A DNA stretch of 64,000 bases from Kosakonia radicincitans DSM 16656 (GCF_000280495.2 NZ_CP018016.1:3224001-3288000); one strand, 5' to 3'; numbered from the stretch's first letter, positions 34,180 to 46,535 are shown. A program made the numbers and translations. The notes: generated by a model from the sequence alone, not told the origin.

Positions 34180-34986
34180 ATGAAATTTGTCTCTTTTAAT
34201 ATCAACGGCCTGCGTGCCCGGCCTCATCAACTGGAAGCGCTTGTCGAGCAGCATCAGCCGGACGTAATCGGTCTGCAGGAGACAAAAGTCCATGACGATA
34301 TGTTTCCGCTCGAAGAGGTGGCGCGACTGGGTTACAACGTCTTTTATCACGGGCAAAAAGGTCACTACGGCGTTGCGCTGTTGACCAAAGATACGCCGGT
34401 TTCCGTACGTCGCGGCTTTCCCAACGACGGCGAAGAGGCGCAGCGTCGCATTATCATGGCGGAAATCCCGTCGCCTCTCGGCAATATCACCGTGATTAAT
34501 GGCTACTTTCCGCAGGGCGAAAGCCGCGACCATCCGCTGAAATTCCCGGCGAAAGAGAAGTTCTACCAGGATCTGCAAACCTTCCTCGAAACCGAGCTGA
34601 AAAAAGAGAACCCGGTACTGATCATGGGCGATATGAATATCAGCCCGACGGATCTGGACATCGGCATCGGCGAAGAGAACCGCAAGCGTTGGCTGCGCAC
34701 CGGGAAATGCTCGTTCCTGCCGGAAGAGCGTGAATGGATGGAGCGCCTGAAGGGCTGGGGTCTGGTGGACACTTACCGCGAAGCAAACCCGGAAACCAAC
34801 GATCGCTTCTCGTGGTTTGATTACCGCTCCAAAGGCTTTGATGACAACCGTGGCCTGCGCATCGATCTGTTGCTGGCGAGCCAGCCGCTGGCCGAGCGCT
34901 GCATCGAAACCGGGATTGATTACGACATTCGCAGCATGGAAAAACCGTCCGATCACGCGCCGGTATGGGCCAAATTTAAGGTCTGA
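34180..34986 (+). CDS. xthA: Exonuclease III
   Basis: The 268-residue protein starts [20 protein letters not shown]. It has the AP-endonuclease family residues in [10 protein letters not shown] (Glu34), [12 protein letters not shown] (Asp151, Asn153) and the C-terminal [10 protein letters not shown] (His259). It is the main AP endonuclease and a 3'-5' exonuclease in base excision repair. Start at 34180 fits the family; an upstream GTG exists. The rhodanese gene follows after four bases, so they are likely co-transcribed. Confidence 0.97.
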   Translation: MKFVSFNINGLRARPHQLEALVEQHQPDVIGLQETKVHDDMFPLEEVARLGYNVFYHGQKGHYGVALLTKDTPVSVRRGFPNDGEEAQRRIIMAEIPSPLGNITVINGYFPQGESRDHPLKFPAKEKFYQDLQTFLETELKKENPVLIMGDMNISPTDLDIGIGEENRKRWLRTGKCSFLPEEREWMERLKGWGLVDTYREANPETNDRFSWFDYRSKGFDDNRGLRIDLLLASQPLAERCIETGIDYDIRSMEKPSDHAPVWAKFKV

Positions 34987-34990
34987 TGCC

Positions 34991-35860
34991 ATGACGTCCG
35001 GCAATCCGTGGGTTACCGCGCAGTGGCTGGACGATTTACTGCAACACAATCCGCCAGCCGAAACATGGCGGCTGCTGGAAGTCGGCTATAACGCCGAGCC
35101 AACCTATCGCGCCGGGCACATTCCCGGCGCGCATTACATTGACACCCAACTTGTCGAAAGCCTGCCGCTGTGGAATGTGGTACCGCCCGAAATACTGCGC
35201 GCGGTGCTGTCCCGCTACGGTCTACGCAGCGATATGACTGTCATTCTCTACGGTCGCGGTAACTATGCGGCCGAGCGGCTGGCGCATATTCTGCTGTACG
35301 CGGGCGTTAACGATGTCCGTCTGCTGAATGGCGGCTGGCAGAGCTGGCAACGCGCAGGGCTGCGGCAAACGAGCGACCTGCCGCCCGCCATCACCGCGCA
35401 GGATTTCGGCGCGCCGTTCCCTGCACGGCCACACTTTTTACTTAACCTGGCGCAAACCCGGCAACGAATGGCGCAGCCAGAAACCGTGCTGGTCAGCGTA
35501 CGCAGTTGGGATGAATTCAGCGGCGGCAGCAGCGGATATCACTATATTTCCACCGCTGGTGATATTCCCGGCGCGCGCTGGGGACACGCTGGCGGCAACA
35601 GCCAGTTTATTGCGGATTACCATCATCCGGATGGCACTGTACGCTCCCCGCAAGAGATTGCCGCATTGTGGCAGCAGCAAGGCATCACCGCCGATCAACA
35701 GGTGATTTTTTACTGCGGTACTGGCTGGCGTGCATCGCTGGCATTTTTGCTTGCCCGCGCGCTCGGCTGGCAGAGGATCGCCGTGTATGATGGCGGCTGG
35801 TTCGAGTGGAGCCAGCAGCAGAAAATGGAACAGACGGATGACAACCCTGAAAACAGTTGA
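34991..35860 (+). CDS. Two-domain rhodanese, YnjE-like but short and unexported
   Basis: The 289-residue protein has two rhodanese domains. The first (about 5-125) has Gly where the catalytic Cys is expected (ILYGRGNYAAERLA), so it is inactive. The second (about 150-280) has the active loop FYCGTGWRA (Cys242), the same as in E. coli YnjE. YnjE is about 435 residues with a signal peptide and three domains; here the signal and first domain are absent. It should act as a cytoplasmic sulfurtransferase. Four bases after xthA, overlapping nudG by 23 bases. Confidence 0.8.
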   Translation: MTSGNPWVTAQWLDDLLQHNPPAETWRLLEVGYNAEPTYRAGHIPGAHYIDTQLVESLPLWNVVPPEILRAVLSRYGLRSDMTVILYGRGNYAAERLAHILLYAGVNDVRLLNGGWQSWQRAGLRQTSDLPPAITAQDFGAPFPARPHFLLNLAQTRQRMAQPETVLVSVRSWDEFSGGSSGYHYISTAGDIPGARWGHAGGNSQFIADYHHPDGTVRSPQEIAALWQQQGITADQQVIFYCGTGWRASLAFLLARALGWQRIAVYDGGWFEWSQQQKMEQTDDNPENS

Positions 35861-36254
35861 GGTGGTCGCGGCGATCATCGAGCGCGATGGCAAAATTTTG
35901 CTGGCGCAGCGCCCGCCGCACGCAGATCAAGCCGGGCTATGGGAGTTTGCTGGCGGCAAGGTGGAAACCGGGGAAACGCAGCCGCAGGCGCTAACGCGTG
36001 AGCTGCGTGAGGAACTGGGCATTGATGCCCAGCCTGCTTGTTATGTCGCCAGCCACCAGCGGGAAGTGTCCGGGCGGATGATCCATCTGCATGCGTGGCA
36101 TGTTGTTGCCTTTCATGGCGAGCCAACCCGCCACTATCACAGCGCCTTGCTGTGGTGCGAACCCGCTGACGCCCTGAAACAGGCATTGGCGCCAGCGGAT
36201 ATCCCGCTACTGGAAGCGTTTATGGCTTCACGCGACGCCAGACCAGCGGATTAG
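35838..36254 (+). CDS. nudG: CTP / dCTP pyrophosphohydrolase (Nudix)
   Basis: The 138-residue protein has a Nudix box starting GGKVETGE and ending RELREELGI (about 31-53). It matches E. coli NudG (135 residues), which hydrolyses pyrimidine nucleotides such as 5-hydroxy-CTP and oxidised purines. The start at 35838 lies inside the end of the rhodanese gene, indicating translational coupling. Its 3' end overlaps that of ynjH on the other strand by 35 bases. Confidence 0.93.
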   Translation: MTTLKTVEVVAAIIERDGKILLAQRPPHADQAGLWEFAGGKVETGETQPQALTRELREELGIDAQPACYVASHQREVSGRMIHLHAWHVVAFHGEPTRHYHSALLWCEPADALKQALAPADIPLLEAFMASRDARPAD

Positions 36255-36504
36255 TGGAAATGGCGCGTTCATCGCGCTGGCACTGTAACAGCACGCCTTC
36301 GGCTTTCACCACCGCGCCTTCACTGTAATTTTGATTGCCATACACGCAGCACTGGATGCACGGCTGCGTGGTTTGCGTCTGCCCGCCGGAGCTAAAGACT
36401 TCCGGGGGGACATTCACTTCAATTCCCGGCGAGGGTAAACGTTCGGCCAGCGCGTTGCCCGCTGCTACCACCAGTAATGCTGCTATCCACGATAAACGGG
36501 CCAT
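36220..36504 (-). CDS. ynjH: Exported DUF1496 protein YnjH
   Basis: The 94-residue protein starts MARLSWIAALLVVAAG with a signal peptide ending NALA (about 19). The mature part has LPSPGIEVNVPPEVFSSGG and a Cys cluster (PCIQCC and LQCQRDE). It matches E. coli YnjH (DUF1496), function unknown, probably periplasmic. The upstream in-frame ATG at 36579 would hide the signal peptide and is rejected. Confidence 0.88.
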   Translation of the reverse strand: MARLSWIAALLVVAAGNALAERLPSPGIEVNVPPEVFSSGGQTQTTQPCIQCCVYGNQNYSEGAVVKAEGVLLQCQRDERAISTNPLVWRRVKP

Positions 36505-36723
36505 AACTCTTCCTTTCTGATTGACGCCACGTATTACTATAACGGATCTATTTCCCACAGCTTTAGTTTCCTCAATCATCGTTTTTCGTTATGACGCTGC
36601 GCAGATTATTAATTTGCCTGGTATGGGGCATTTTCCTTTGCGGCATGCACCATTACGGATGTTATAGTCCGAAAGTGCCCGTTTTTTGCGCACCACAATC
36701 ACAACAACTTCACCTAAAAATAA

Positions 36724-38082
<1,359 letters not shown>

Positions 38083-38084
38083 CC

Positions 38085-38157
38085 CCAGGCCTGATAAGCG
38101 AAGCGCCATCAGGCATTCATTGCCGGATGGCGGCATACAGGCTTTATCCGGCCTACG
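38085..38157. repeat. REP/BIME between gdhA and topB
   Basis: Two REP-like palindromes: one with CCTGATAAGCGAAGCGCCATCAGG and one with TGCCGGATGGCGGCA followed by TTTATCCGGCCTAC. The topB stop codon (38155-38153) lies inside the last unit. Confidence 0.75.
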
Positions 38158-40102
38158 ACACAACAGCGTCGCCGCCCGCCTCAGTTGATGGCGGGCGTTT
38201 TTTACTCCGTCCTTTGGCAAACGTTTTTTTCTTCTCGCCGCCCGGCGCAACCAGGCCACGGAACTGACGCACCGGCGTATTACGCGCCTGGTGGATCAAC
38301 TCATGCAGCGTGCTGACCAGCGGCTGCATGAAGTCCTGATAGCGGCACTCTTTTTCGCTGATTTGCGTCAGCACCGACTCCCAGTGCGCCGTCATATCCG
38401 GTCTGGCCGCCATTTCCGGCAATGAATGGATCAGCGCCCGTCCCGGCTCGGTGGAGTGGATGTAGCGCCCTTTTTTAACCAGAAAACTGCGTTTAAACAG
38501 CAGTTCGATAATCCCGGCGCGCGTTGCTTCCGTCCCCAGCCCGTCGGTGGCGCGCAGGATCTTTTTCAGCTCTTTATCCTGCACAAAGCGGGCGATACCG
38601 GTCATCGCCGACAATAATGTGGCGTCGGTAAAGTGGCGCGGCGGCTGCGTCTGACGGGCCACCACTTCGCCCTTCTCGCACAGCAGCTCGTCGCCTTTCG
38701 CCACCACCGGCAGCGGCGTGCCATCGTTCTCCTCATCGCGCTCTTTCGAACCCAACAGCGTTCGCCAGCCGGCTTCCGCCAGGAAACGCGCTTTGGCGAT
38801 AAACTTGCCGTTGGCGATATCCAGATCGATCTGGCATTTGCGGAACACCGCATCCGGGCAGAACTGCATCAGATACTGGCGGGCAATCAGGTTATAAACG
38901 TTGGCTTCGTTATCGCTGAGATTCACTTTCGATGCCCGCGCGGTCGGAATAATGGCGTGGTGCGCATCGACCTTTTTGTCATCCCAGCAGCGGTTGCGCG
39001 TATCCGGGTTGACCACCGGCTGCGGCAGCAGATCCGGCGCATGCGCGCCAATTGCATTCATCACCGCATGGCGCCCGGCAAAGTGCTCTTCCGGCAAATA
39101 ACGGCAATCCGAACGCGGATAGGTAATCAGCTTGTGGGTTTCGTACAGCTTCTGGCAGATATCCAGCACATTTTGCGCGCTGAGACCGTAGCGTTTCGCC
39201 GCTTCAATCTGCAACGCCGAAAGGGAAAACGGCAGCGGCGCCAGTTCCGATTCGCGCTTATCGTTATACGCCGTAACCAGCGCTGGCTGGCCGGTAATGC
39301 GGCTGACCACATGTTCCGCCAGCGGACGATGCAGCAGACGCCCTTCTTCATCCTGATACGGCTCGCAGGCATCGCTCGGCTGCCACAGGGCGGTAAAGCG
39401 CTCTCCGGCAGGCGTGACGATATGCGCTTTCACCTCAAAGAAATCTTTCGCCACGAAGTTTTCGATCTCTTCATCGCGGCGCACCACCAGCCCGAGCACC
39501 GGCGTCTGTACGCGGCCAACCGAGAGCACGCCCTGATAACCGGCGTTGCGCCCCAGCAGCGTATACGCGCGGGTCATGTTGATGCCGTACAGCCAGTCGG
39601 CGCGGGCGCGGGCCAGCGCCGATACGCACAGCGGAATAAACTCGCTATTGGCGCGCAGGCGTTCGATCGCGCGCTCCACCGCCTGCGGGTTGAGATCGTT
39701 AATCAGGCAGCGTTGCACCTGCTGGCGCTTTTCCGGCGCCAGTTGCAGGTAGTCGATCACCTCGTCCACCAGCAACTGCCCTTCGCGATCCGGGTCACCC
39801 GCGTGCACCACCTGCTCGGCATCCGCGAGCAGGCGTTTAATGACATTGATCTGTTTCAGCACCGACGGGCGCGGTTGCAACTGCCACTTTTCCGGCACAA
39901 TCGGCAAATCCGCCAGATTCCAGCGGGCGTAGCGGCTATCGTAGGCATCCGGCTGCGCCTGCTCCAGCAGGTGACCGATACACCAGGTCACCACCTGACC
40001 ATTACCGCACTCAATATAGCCGTCGCCTTTGCGATGCGGTTTGGGTAACACATCGGCAATGGCGCGGGCCAGACTGGGCTTTTCGGCAATAAATAACCGC
40101 AT
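38153..40102 (-). CDS. topB: DNA topoisomerase III
   Basis: The 649-residue type IA topoisomerase starts [19 protein letters not shown] (Toprim domain). The active-site Tyr is in [11 protein letters not shown] (about 328). It relaxes and decatenates DNA, mainly during replication, with RecQ. The C-terminal tail is Lys/Arg-rich ([16 protein letters not shown]) and ends within a REP element. It starts 3 bases after selD, as in E. coli. Confidence 0.96.
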   Translation of the reverse strand: MRLFIAEKPSLARAIADVLPKPHRKGDGYIECGNGQVVTWCIGHLLEQAQPDAYDSRYARWNLADLPIVPEKWQLQPRPSVLKQINVIKRLLADAEQVVHAGDPDREGQLLVDEVIDYLQLAPEKRQQVQRCLINDLNPQAVERAIERLRANSEFIPLCVSALARARADWLYGINMTRAYTLLGRNAGYQGVLSVGRVQTPVLGLVVRRDEEIENFVAKDFFEVKAHIVTPAGERFTALWQPSDACEPYQDEEGRLLHRPLAEHVVSRITGQPALVTAYNDKRESELAPLPFSLSALQIEAAKRYGLSAQNVLDICQKLYETHKLITYPRSDCRYLPEEHFAGRHAVMNAIGAHAPDLLPQPVVNPDTRNRCWDDKKVDAHHAIIPTARASKVNLSDNEANVYNLIARQYLMQFCPDAVFRKCQIDLDIANGKFIAKARFLAEAGWRTLLGSKERDEENDGTPLPVVAKGDELLCEKGEVVARQTQPPRHFTDATLLSAMTGIARFVQDKELKKILRATDGLGTEATRAGIIELLFKRSFLVKKGRYIHSTEPGRALIHSLPEMAARPDMTAHWESVLTQISEKECRYQDFMQPLVSTLHELIHQARNTPVRQFRGLVAPGGEKKKTFAKGRSKKRPPSTEAGGDAVVS

Positions 40103-40105
40103 GAA

Positions 40106-41149
40106 TTAACGGATCTCGATCATCGGACGACCGCCACGAGCACTGACCAGCTCGCCAATGGCGCTCAGTTCAATGCCGTACTCTGCCGCCGTGGCTTTCA
40201 CCTCGTTTTCCGCTTCCAGCGACACCGCCAACAGCAGGCCGCCGGAGGTTTGCGGATCGCACAGCAGATCGCGCACGGACGCAGGCATTTCGCCCATCAG
40301 ATGACCATAGCTGGCGAAGTTGCGCTGCGTGCCGCCCGGCACGGCGCCTTTGGCAATATACTCTTCGACGCCCGGCAGTTTCGGCACAGCCTGATAATTC
40401 ACCTGCGCCTGCACGCCAGCGCCCTGGCACATCTCGCCCAGATGGCCGAGCAGGCCAAAGCCGGTGACATCGGTCATCGCTTTCACCCCGTCGATATTCG
40501 CAAAGGCTGCGCCAGCAATATTCATCCGGCACATCACTTCCGTTGCCAGGCCAACATGTTCCGGCTTAAGCAGGGATTTTTTCTCGGCAGTGGTTAATAC
40601 GCCAATGCCCAGCGGTTTGGTGAGGAACAGTTTGCAGCCCGCCTGCGCGGTGCTGTTTTTCTTCACGCGCTCTGTCGGCACCACGCCGGTCACGGCGAGA
40701 CCGAAAATCGGCTCCGGCGCATCGATAGAGTGACCGCCCGCCAGCGCAATACCCGCCTGCTGGCAAGCAAAGCGCCCGCCATCGATCACTTCACGGGCAA
40801 TTTCCGGCGGCAGTTTATCGAGCGGCCAGCCGAGGATGGCAATCGCCATGATCGGTTTTCCCCCCATCGCAAAGACATCGCTGATGGCGTTGGTTGCCGC
40901 AATACGGCCAAAATCGAACGGGTTATCGACGATAGGCATGAAAAAATCGGTGGTACTGATAATGCAAGTGCCGTTACCGAGATCGTAAACCGCGGCGTCG
41001 TCGCGCGTTTCATTACCGACCAGCAGATTCGGGTCGAGAAACTTTGCCTGCTCGCTGTGCAGAATGGTATCCAGCACTTTGGGGGAAATTTTACAACCGC
41101 AACCGGCTCCGTGGCTGTATTGCGTTAAACGAATGGTTTGCTCGCTCAT
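40106..41149 (-). CDS. selD: Selenide, water dikinase
   Basis: The 347-residue protein starts [23 protein letters not shown]. The catalytic Cys17 and Lys20 are in GAGCGCK; Cys, not selenocysteine, is used. It makes selenophosphate from selenide and ATP for selenocysteine and selenouridine synthesis. The ATG at 41149 is chosen over 41155 because the AGGAG lies six bases before it and abuts the other. Co-transcribed with topB. Confidence 0.95.
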   Translation of the reverse strand: MSEQTIRLTQYSHGAGCGCKISPKVLDTILHSEQAKFLDPNLLVGNETRDDAAVYDLGNGTCIISTTDFFMPIVDNPFDFGRIAATNAISDVFAMGGKPIMAIAILGWPLDKLPPEIAREVIDGGRFACQQAGIALAGGHSIDAPEPIFGLAVTGVVPTERVKKNSTAQAGCKLFLTKPLGIGVLTTAEKKSLLKPEHVGLATEVMCRMNIAGAAFANIDGVKAMTDVTGFGLLGHLGEMCQGAGVQAQVNYQAVPKLPGVEEYIAKGAVPGGTQRNFASYGHLMGEMPASVRDLLCDPQTSGGLLLAVSLEAENEVKATAAEYGIELSAIGELVSARGGRPMIEIR

Positions 41150-41428
41150 GGACATCTCCTGTCATTGCAATCCCGCTATGGTAGCGCCCAAACGGCATGG
41201 TGGTAAGTCTGCGTGTCTGAATTCACGCGCTGTTGCTCATTAAGCGAACGAATAACAGCATTTCGCTGCTGAGTATGTCGCCACATAACATCACTGAACT
41301 CAATACATCGGCCATTTTGCGATACAGAGCAATTTTTTAAACCGTGAGTTTATTTATTACTGTTATATGACAGAAATATTACTTATCTTTTCAACTGAGG
41401 ATGTTATTGATAATTAAAGGAATCACTA

Positions 41429-42175
41429 ATGAAAAGACGTTTACTTACCCTCTGCATTGCCAGTTTGTTCTCTGTTAATACCTTTGCGCTTGTCCCTGCG
41501 GGCAACGATGCCACCACCAAACCAGACCTCTACTACCTGAAAAATGCGCAGGCGATTGACAGCCTGGCGTTGCTGCCGCCACCGCCGGAAGTAGGCAGCA
41601 TTGCGTTTCTCAACGATCAGGCGATGTATGAACAAGGCCGCCTGCTGCGCAACACTGAACGTGGCAAACAGGCTGCGGAAGACGCCAACCTGAGTAGCGG
41701 CGGCGTCGCCAATGCCTTCTCAACGGCATTCGGTTCACCGATTACCGAAAAAGATTCCCCGCAGTTGCATAAGCTGCTGACCAATATGATTGAGGATGCG
41801 GGCGATCTGGCGACGCGCGGTGCTAAACAGAAGTACATGCGCATCCGCCCGTTTGCCTTCTATGGTGTGCCGACCTGCAATACCAAAGAGCAGGATGCAT
41901 TGTCGAAAAACGGCTCCTACCCTTCCGGACACACCTCAATTGGCTGGGCAACGGCGCTGGTGCTCGCAGAAATTAACCCGCAGCGCCAGGATCAGATCCT
42001 CAAACGCGGCTACGATCTGGGGCAAAGCCGGGTGATCTGCGGCTACCACTGGCAGAGTGATGTTGATGCCGCGCGGATCGTCGGTTCTGCCGTTGTCGCC
42101 ACGCTACACACCAGCCCGGCATTCCAGCAACAATTGCAGAAAGCCAAAGCGGAGTTTGCTGCGAAGAATAAGTAG
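41429..42175 (+). CDS. Class A non-specific acid phosphatase (PhoC/PhoN-like)
   Basis: The 248-residue protein has a signal peptide (1-20, ending NTFA) and the class A signature [21 protein letters not shown] and [12 protein letters not shown], the KX6RP-PSGH-SRX5HXXXD motif of the PAP2/vanadium haloperoxidase superfamily. Periplasmic enzymes of this type release phosphate from organic esters. It resembles PhoC of Morganella and relatives. It sits between selD and ydjA, which are adjacent in E. coli, so the gene is an insertion or a loss in E. coli. Its own promoter region (41150-41428) is AT-rich; no PhoB or PhoP box was convincing. Confidence 0.92.
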   Translation: MKRRLLTLCIASLFSVNTFALVPAGNDATTKPDLYYLKNAQAIDSLALLPPPPEVGSIAFLNDQAMYEQGRLLRNTERGKQAAEDANLSSGGVANAFSTAFGSPITEKDSPQLHKLLTNMIEDAGDLATRGAKQKYMRIRPFAFYGVPTCNTKEQDALSKNGSYPSGHTSIGWATALVLAEINPQRQDQILKRGYDLGQSRVICGYHWQSDVDAARIVGSAVVATLHTSPAFQQQLQKAKAEFAAKNK

Positions 42176-42187
42176 CAAATTAATAAC

Positions 42188-42222
42188 GCAGGCCGGATAA
42201 GCGTTAGCGCCATCCGGCCTGT
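42188..42222. repeat. REP element after the acid phosphatase gene
   Basis: GGCCGGATAAGCG-TTA-GCGCCATCCGGCC forms an imperfect palindrome (42191-42219) of REP type. Confidence 0.75.
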
Positions 42223-42237
42223 GAATAGATGTGGTGA

Positions 42238-42789
42238 TTAAAAACGCGTGACGAACGGAGCGATATCCGGAACCGTAACGGTGGTGGAGGCTTTCAGTTG
42301 CGGCGTGCCGAGATACAGGAAGCCGACGATTTTGTCCTGCTCGCGGCAGGCAAACGCCTCGCGCACCTGCGGGCTGTCGGTCAGCGGGCCGGTACGCCAG
42401 ATGCCATTGAACCCCTGAGCCAGCGCCGCCATCTGCATCGCCATCACGGCACAACCGGCAGAAAGCAGCTGTTCCCACTGCGGCACTTTATGACCCACTT
42501 CACATTTCGCGACCACGGTAATAATCAGCGGCGCGCGCAGCGGCGAAGTGCGCGCTTTCTCAATGCCCTTCTCATCCTGGCCTGCCGCAATTGCGCCCTG
42601 CTCCAGCACCTTACCGAAGCGTTCGCGCCCTTCGCCGTCGATAACGAAAAAGTGCCACGGTTGCAGCGTACCATGATCGGGTGCGCGCATACCGGCACGC
42701 AGAATGTTATCCAGTTGTTCACCCGCTGGTGCCGGTTCCGCCAGGCGTGACGCGCTACGACGGTTGACGAGCAGTTCAAGTGCATCCAT
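42238..42789 (-). CDS. ydjA: Nitroreductase-family FMN oxidoreductase YdjA
   Basis: The 183-residue protein has the minimal nitroreductase fold, with NRRSASRL near the start and [16 protein letters not shown] (about 35-50) for FMN binding. It matches E. coli YdjA in length. It likely reduces nitro or quinone compounds; the natural substrate is unknown. It converges on the acid phosphatase gene and is divergent from sppA. Confidence 0.93.
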   Translation of the reverse strand: MDALELLVNRRSASRLAEPAPAGEQLDNILRAGMRAPDHGTLQPWHFFVIDGEGRERFGKVLEQGAIAAGQDEKGIEKARTSPLRAPLIITVVAKCEVGHKVPQWEQLLSAGCAVMAMQMAALAQGFNGIWRTGPLTDSPQVREAFACREQDKIVGFLYLGTPQLKASTTVTVPDIAPFVTRF

Positions 42790-42951
42790 TAGTTAAACTC
42801 CTGTATTAAAATTTATTCTTAAAATTAACACGGACGTAGAATTTGTTACAGCGCCGCAGGCGATTCCTGCTGACAAGAGGCGGCGGGATAATTAGGATAA
42901 CCACACTTCGCCGCCCGGGCAGCGGTGGCCTAAACAAACCAGGGAGAATAC

Positions 42952-44805
42952 ATGCGAACACTTTGGCGTTTTATTGCCGCTTTTTTTCGATGGAGCTGGC
43001 GATTGCTGAACTTTATCCGCAATCTGGTATTGAATTTGTTCTTTATCCTGCTGGTTCTGGTGGGCGTCGGGATCTGGATGCAGGTAAGCGACAGCAAAAC
43101 CGAGCACAGCAATCGCGGCGCATTACTGCTGGATATCACCGGCGTAGTGGTCGATAAAACTTCAACCAGCGGACGTCTTGGTGCACTGGGCCGCCAGCTC
43201 TTTGGCGCCAGTTCCGATCGCCTTCAGGAGAATTCGCTGTTTGATATCGTTGAGACCATTCGACAGGCGCAGAGCGATCGCAATATCACCGGTATTGTGA
43301 TGGATCTGAAAAACTTCGCCGGCGCCGATCAACCCTCAATGCAGTACATCGGTAAAGCGCTGCGCGCGTTCCGCGACAGCGGTAAACCGGTTTACGCCAT
43401 CGGTGATAACTACAGTCAGGGCCAGTATTACCTTGCCAGCTTCGCCAATAAGATCTGGCTGTCGCCGCAGGGCGTGGTGGATCTGCACGGTTTCGCCACC
43501 AACGGCCTCTACTACAAAACCTTGCTGGATAAGCTGAAAGTCACCACGCATGTGTTCCGCGTTGGCACGTATAAATCTGCCGTTGAGCCGTTTATTCGTG
43601 ACGATATGTCCCCTGCCGCGCGCGAAGCGGACAGCCGCTGGATCAATGAGCTGTGGCAAAACTACCTTAATACCGTTGCAGCAAACCGCCAGATCACAGC
43701 ACAACAGGTCTTCCCTGGTGCGCAGGCGATGCTGGACGGTCTGCGCAAAGCCGATGGCGACACGGCAAAATACGCGCTCGACAACAAGCTGGTGGATGAG
43801 CTGGGTTCCGCTGCTGACGCCGAAAAAGCGATGGTCAAACAGTTTGGCTGGAGCAGCGAAGATAAAAACTTCCGCGCTGTCAGCATGTATGACTATCAGA
43901 CGAAGAAACCGAGCGATGTCGGCGGCACCGTTGCCGTGATCTTCGCGAACGGGGCGATCATGGATGGCGAAGAAACACCGGGGAATGTCGGCGGCGATAC
44001 CACAGCCGCGCAGATCCGCGACGCGCGTCTTGATCCAAAAGTGAAGGCGATCGTCCTGCGGGTGAACAGCCCTGGCGGCAGCGTCAGTGCTTCCGAAATC
44101 ATCCGCTCTGAACTGGCAGCGGCAAAAGCGGCTGGCAAACCGGTGGTGGTGTCGATGGGTGGCATGGCGGCCTCTGGCGGCTACTGGATCTCGACCCCGG
44201 CGAATTACATCATCGCCAATGCCAGCACCCTGACCGGCTCGATTGGTATTTTTGGCGTGATCAATACGCTGGAAAACAGCCTCGATACCATTGGCGTGCA
44301 CACCGACGGCGTCGCCACGTCACCGCTGGCGGATGTCAGTATGACCAAAGCGCTGCCTGACGAAGTGCAGCAGATGATGCAACTGAGCATCGATAATGGC
44401 TACAAACGCTTTATCACGCTGGTCGCGCAGTCACGCAATAGCACGCCTGAGCAGGTCGATAAGATTGCCCAGGGTCACGTCTGGACAGGCCAGGATGCGA
44501 AAAACAACGGTCTGGTTGATGCGCTGGGCGATTTCGACGATGCGCTGGCGAAAGCCGCGGAACTGGCGAAACTCAAGCAGTGGCATGTGGATTACTACGA
44601 AGAGGAGCCGAGCTTCTTTGATCGGGTAATGGACAGCATGACTGGCTCCGTGCGCGCGATGCTGCCGCAGGCGTTGCAGGCTTATCTGCCTGCGCCGCTG
44701 GCCAGCGCTGCGCAGGAAGTAAAAGCCGAAACGGACAAACTGGCGGTGTTTAACGATCCACAAAATCGTTACGCCCTCTGTCTGAACTGCGCCAATATCC
44801 GCTAA
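42952..44805 (+). CDS. sppA: Signal peptide peptidase SppA (67 kDa)
   Basis: The 617-residue inner-membrane protease has an N-terminal transmembrane segment (about 25-45) and two tandem S49 domains. Catalytic residues are Lys208 in [10 protein letters not shown] and the Ser in [10 protein letters not shown] (about 408). It degrades cleaved signal peptides. E. coli SppA is 618 residues. A strong terminator follows. Confidence 0.96.
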   Translation: MRTLWRFIAAFFRWSWRLLNFIRNLVLNLFFILLVLVGVGIWMQVSDSKTEHSNRGALLLDITGVVVDKTSTSGRLGALGRQLFGASSDRLQENSLFDIVETIRQAQSDRNITGIVMDLKNFAGADQPSMQYIGKALRAFRDSGKPVYAIGDNYSQGQYYLASFANKIWLSPQGVVDLHGFATNGLYYKTLLDKLKVTTHVFRVGTYKSAVEPFIRDDMSPAAREADSRWINELWQNYLNTVAANRQITAQQVFPGAQAMLDGLRKADGDTAKYALDNKLVDELGSAADAEKAMVKQFGWSSEDKNFRAVSMYDYQTKKPSDVGGTVAVIFANGAIMDGEETPGNVGGDTTAAQIRDARLDPKVKAIVLRVNSPGGSVSASEIIRSELAAAKAAGKPVVVSMGGMAASGGYWISTPANYIIANASTLTGSIGIFGVINTLENSLDTIGVHTDGVATSPLADVSMTKALPDEVQQMMQLSIDNGYKRFITLVAQSRNSTPEQVDKIAQGHVWTGQDAKNNGLVDALGDFDDALAKAAELAKLKQWHVDYYEEEPSFFDRVMDSMTGSVRAMLPQALQAYLPAPLASAAQEVKAETDKLAVFNDPQNRYALCLNCANIR

Positions 44806-44820
44806 ACTCACCTCACACGT

Positions 44821-44846
44821 CCCCTCCACCGGAGGGGATTTTTTTA
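44821..44846 (+). terminator. sppA terminator
   Basis: CCCCTCC-ACC-GGAGGGG followed by ATTTTTTT, located 16 bases after the sppA stop and 21 bases before ansA. Confidence 0.85.
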
Positions 44847-44866
44847 GATGCGGCAAGAACGAAACC

Positions 44867-45883
44867 ATGCAAAAGAAATCTATTTACGTTGCCTACACCG
44901 GCGGTACCATCGGTATGCAACGCTCAGAACACGGTTATGTGCCGGTTTCCGGCCACCTGCAACGTCAACTGGCGCTGATGCCGGAGTTCCATCGCCCGGA
45001 GATGCCGGATTTCACGATTCACGAATATGCCCCGCTGATGGACTCTTCCGATATGACGCCGGAAGACTGGCAGCATATTGCTGATGATGTGAAAACGCAC
45101 TACGACGAGTACGACGGTTTTGTCATTCTGCACGGCACCGACACCATGGCGTACACCGCGTCAGCACTGTCGTTTATGCTGGAAAATCTTGGCAAACCGG
45201 TCATTGTGACAGGGTCACAAATCCCACTCGCCGAGCTTCGCTCCGACGGACAAATTAATCTGCTGAACGCGCTGTATGTGGCGGCAAACTTCCCGATTAA
45301 CGAAGTGACGCTGTTCTTCAACAATCGCCTCTATCGCGGTAACCGCACCACCAAAGCGCATGCGGACGGTTTTGATGCTTTCGCTTCGCCGAACCTGCCG
45401 CCGCTGCTGGAAGCCGGCATTCACATTCGCCGACTCAATACGCCACCAGCACCGCATACAGTGGGAGATTTGATCGTACACCCTATCACCCCACAGCCGA
45501 TTGGCGTGGTGACGATTTATCCGGGGATCTCCGCCGATGTGGTGCGTAATTTCCTGCTTCAGCCGGTAAAAGCATTGATTCTGCGCTCCTATGGTGTGGG
45601 AAATGCGCCGCAAAACAGCGAGTTCCTGAAAGCCTTGCAGGATGCCAGCGCGCGCGGCATCGTGGTGGTTAACCTGACACAATGTATGTCCGGCAAGGTG
45701 AATATGGGTGGCTACGCCACCGGCAACGCTCTCGCCCATGCCGGGGTGATTGGCGGCGCGGATATGACCGTCGAAGCCACGCTGACCAAACTGCACTACC
45801 TGCTGAGCCAGCAGCTTGATGCGGACGCGATCCGTACCGCCATGATGCAAAATCTGCGGGGTGAACTGACGCCGGATGAATGA
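44867..45883 (+). CDS. ansA: Cytoplasmic L-asparaginase I
   Basis: The 338-residue protein starts MQKKSIYVAYTGGTIGMQ, with the N-terminal catalytic Thr loop (YTGGTIG), and has the second motif LHGTDTMAYTASALSF. No signal peptide, consistent with the cytoplasmic low-affinity type I enzyme. It hydrolyses asparagine to aspartate and ammonia. pncA starts 10 bases after its stop. Confidence 0.96.
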   Translation: MQKKSIYVAYTGGTIGMQRSEHGYVPVSGHLQRQLALMPEFHRPEMPDFTIHEYAPLMDSSDMTPEDWQHIADDVKTHYDEYDGFVILHGTDTMAYTASALSFMLENLGKPVIVTGSQIPLAELRSDGQINLLNALYVAANFPINEVTLFFNNRLYRGNRTTKAHADGFDAFASPNLPPLLEAGIHIRRLNTPPAPHTVGDLIVHPITPQPIGVVTIYPGISADVVRNFLLQPVKALILRSYGVGNAPQNSEFLKALQDASARGIVVVNLTQCMSGKVNMGGYATGNALAHAGVIGGADMTVEATLTKLHYLLSQQLDADAIRTAMMQNLRGELTPDE

Positions 45884-45893
45884 GGAGGCTTGT

Positions 45894-46535
45894 ATGACGC
45901 AACGTGCTCTGCTGTTGGTCGATATCCAGAATGATTTTTGCGCTGGCGGCGCGCTGGCCGTGGCCGAAGGCGACAGCACCGTGGATATTGCCAATACCCT
46001 GATCGACTGGTGCAAATCCCGTGGCGATGCGGTACTGGCAAGCCAGGACTGGCACCCCGCCGATCACGGCAGCTTTGCCAGCCAGCACGGTGTTGCGCCG
46101 TTTAGCACCGGCGAGCTGGACGGCTTAGCGCAAACGTTCTGGCCGGATCACTGTGTGCAGAACAGTGACGGCGCTGCGCTGCACCCATTACTGAATCAGC
46201 AGGCTATTGATGAGGTGTTCCGCAAAGGTGAAGATCCGAACATCGACAGTTACAGTGCGTTTTTCGATAACGATCACCGCAAAGCTACGGCGCTGCATGG
46301 CTGGCTGCAACAGCACGGTATTCGCGAGTTAATCGTGCTGGGGCTGGCCACCGACTACTGCGTCAAATTCAGCGTGCTGGATGCGCTGCAACTGGGCTAC
46401 GAGGTCAGCGTGATCAGCGACGGCTGCCGCGGCGTCAATATCCAGCCGCAGGACAGCACGCAGGCATTTATGGAGATGGCGGTAGAAGGTGCCACGCTCT
46501 ATACATTGGCGGACTGGCAGGAAACACACGCCTGA
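45894..46535 (+). CDS. pncA: Nicotinamidase
   Basis: The 213-residue isochorismatase-fold enzyme starts MTQRALLLVDIQNDF (catalytic Asp10) and has the metal motif DWHPADHGSF and the nucleophile Cys in GLATDYCVKF. It converts nicotinamide to nicotinate for NAD salvage and, as known in other bacteria, would activate pyrazinamide. GAGGAGG upstream fixes the start at 45894. Operon with ansA. Confidence 0.96.
   Translation: MTQRALLLVDIQNDFCAGGALAVAEGDSTVDIANTLIDWCKSRGDAVLASQDWHPADHGSFASQHGVAPFSTGELDGLAQTFWPDHCVQNSDGAALHPLLNQQAIDEVFRKGEDPNIDSYSAFFDNDHRKATALHGWLQQHGIRELIVLGLATDYCVKFSVLDALQLGYEVSVISDGCRGVNIQPQDSTQAFMEMAVEGATLYTLADWQETHA

Noticed and set aside
38633..40048. 471-codon plus-strand ORF
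   Set aside because: It lies antisense inside topB; the topB frame is a clear family member, and long antisense frames are common in GC-rich coding DNA.
41341..41362. PhoP-box-like GTTTATTTATTA before the acid phosphatase
   Set aside because: The second half-site does not match at the required 11-base repeat, so only one half is present.
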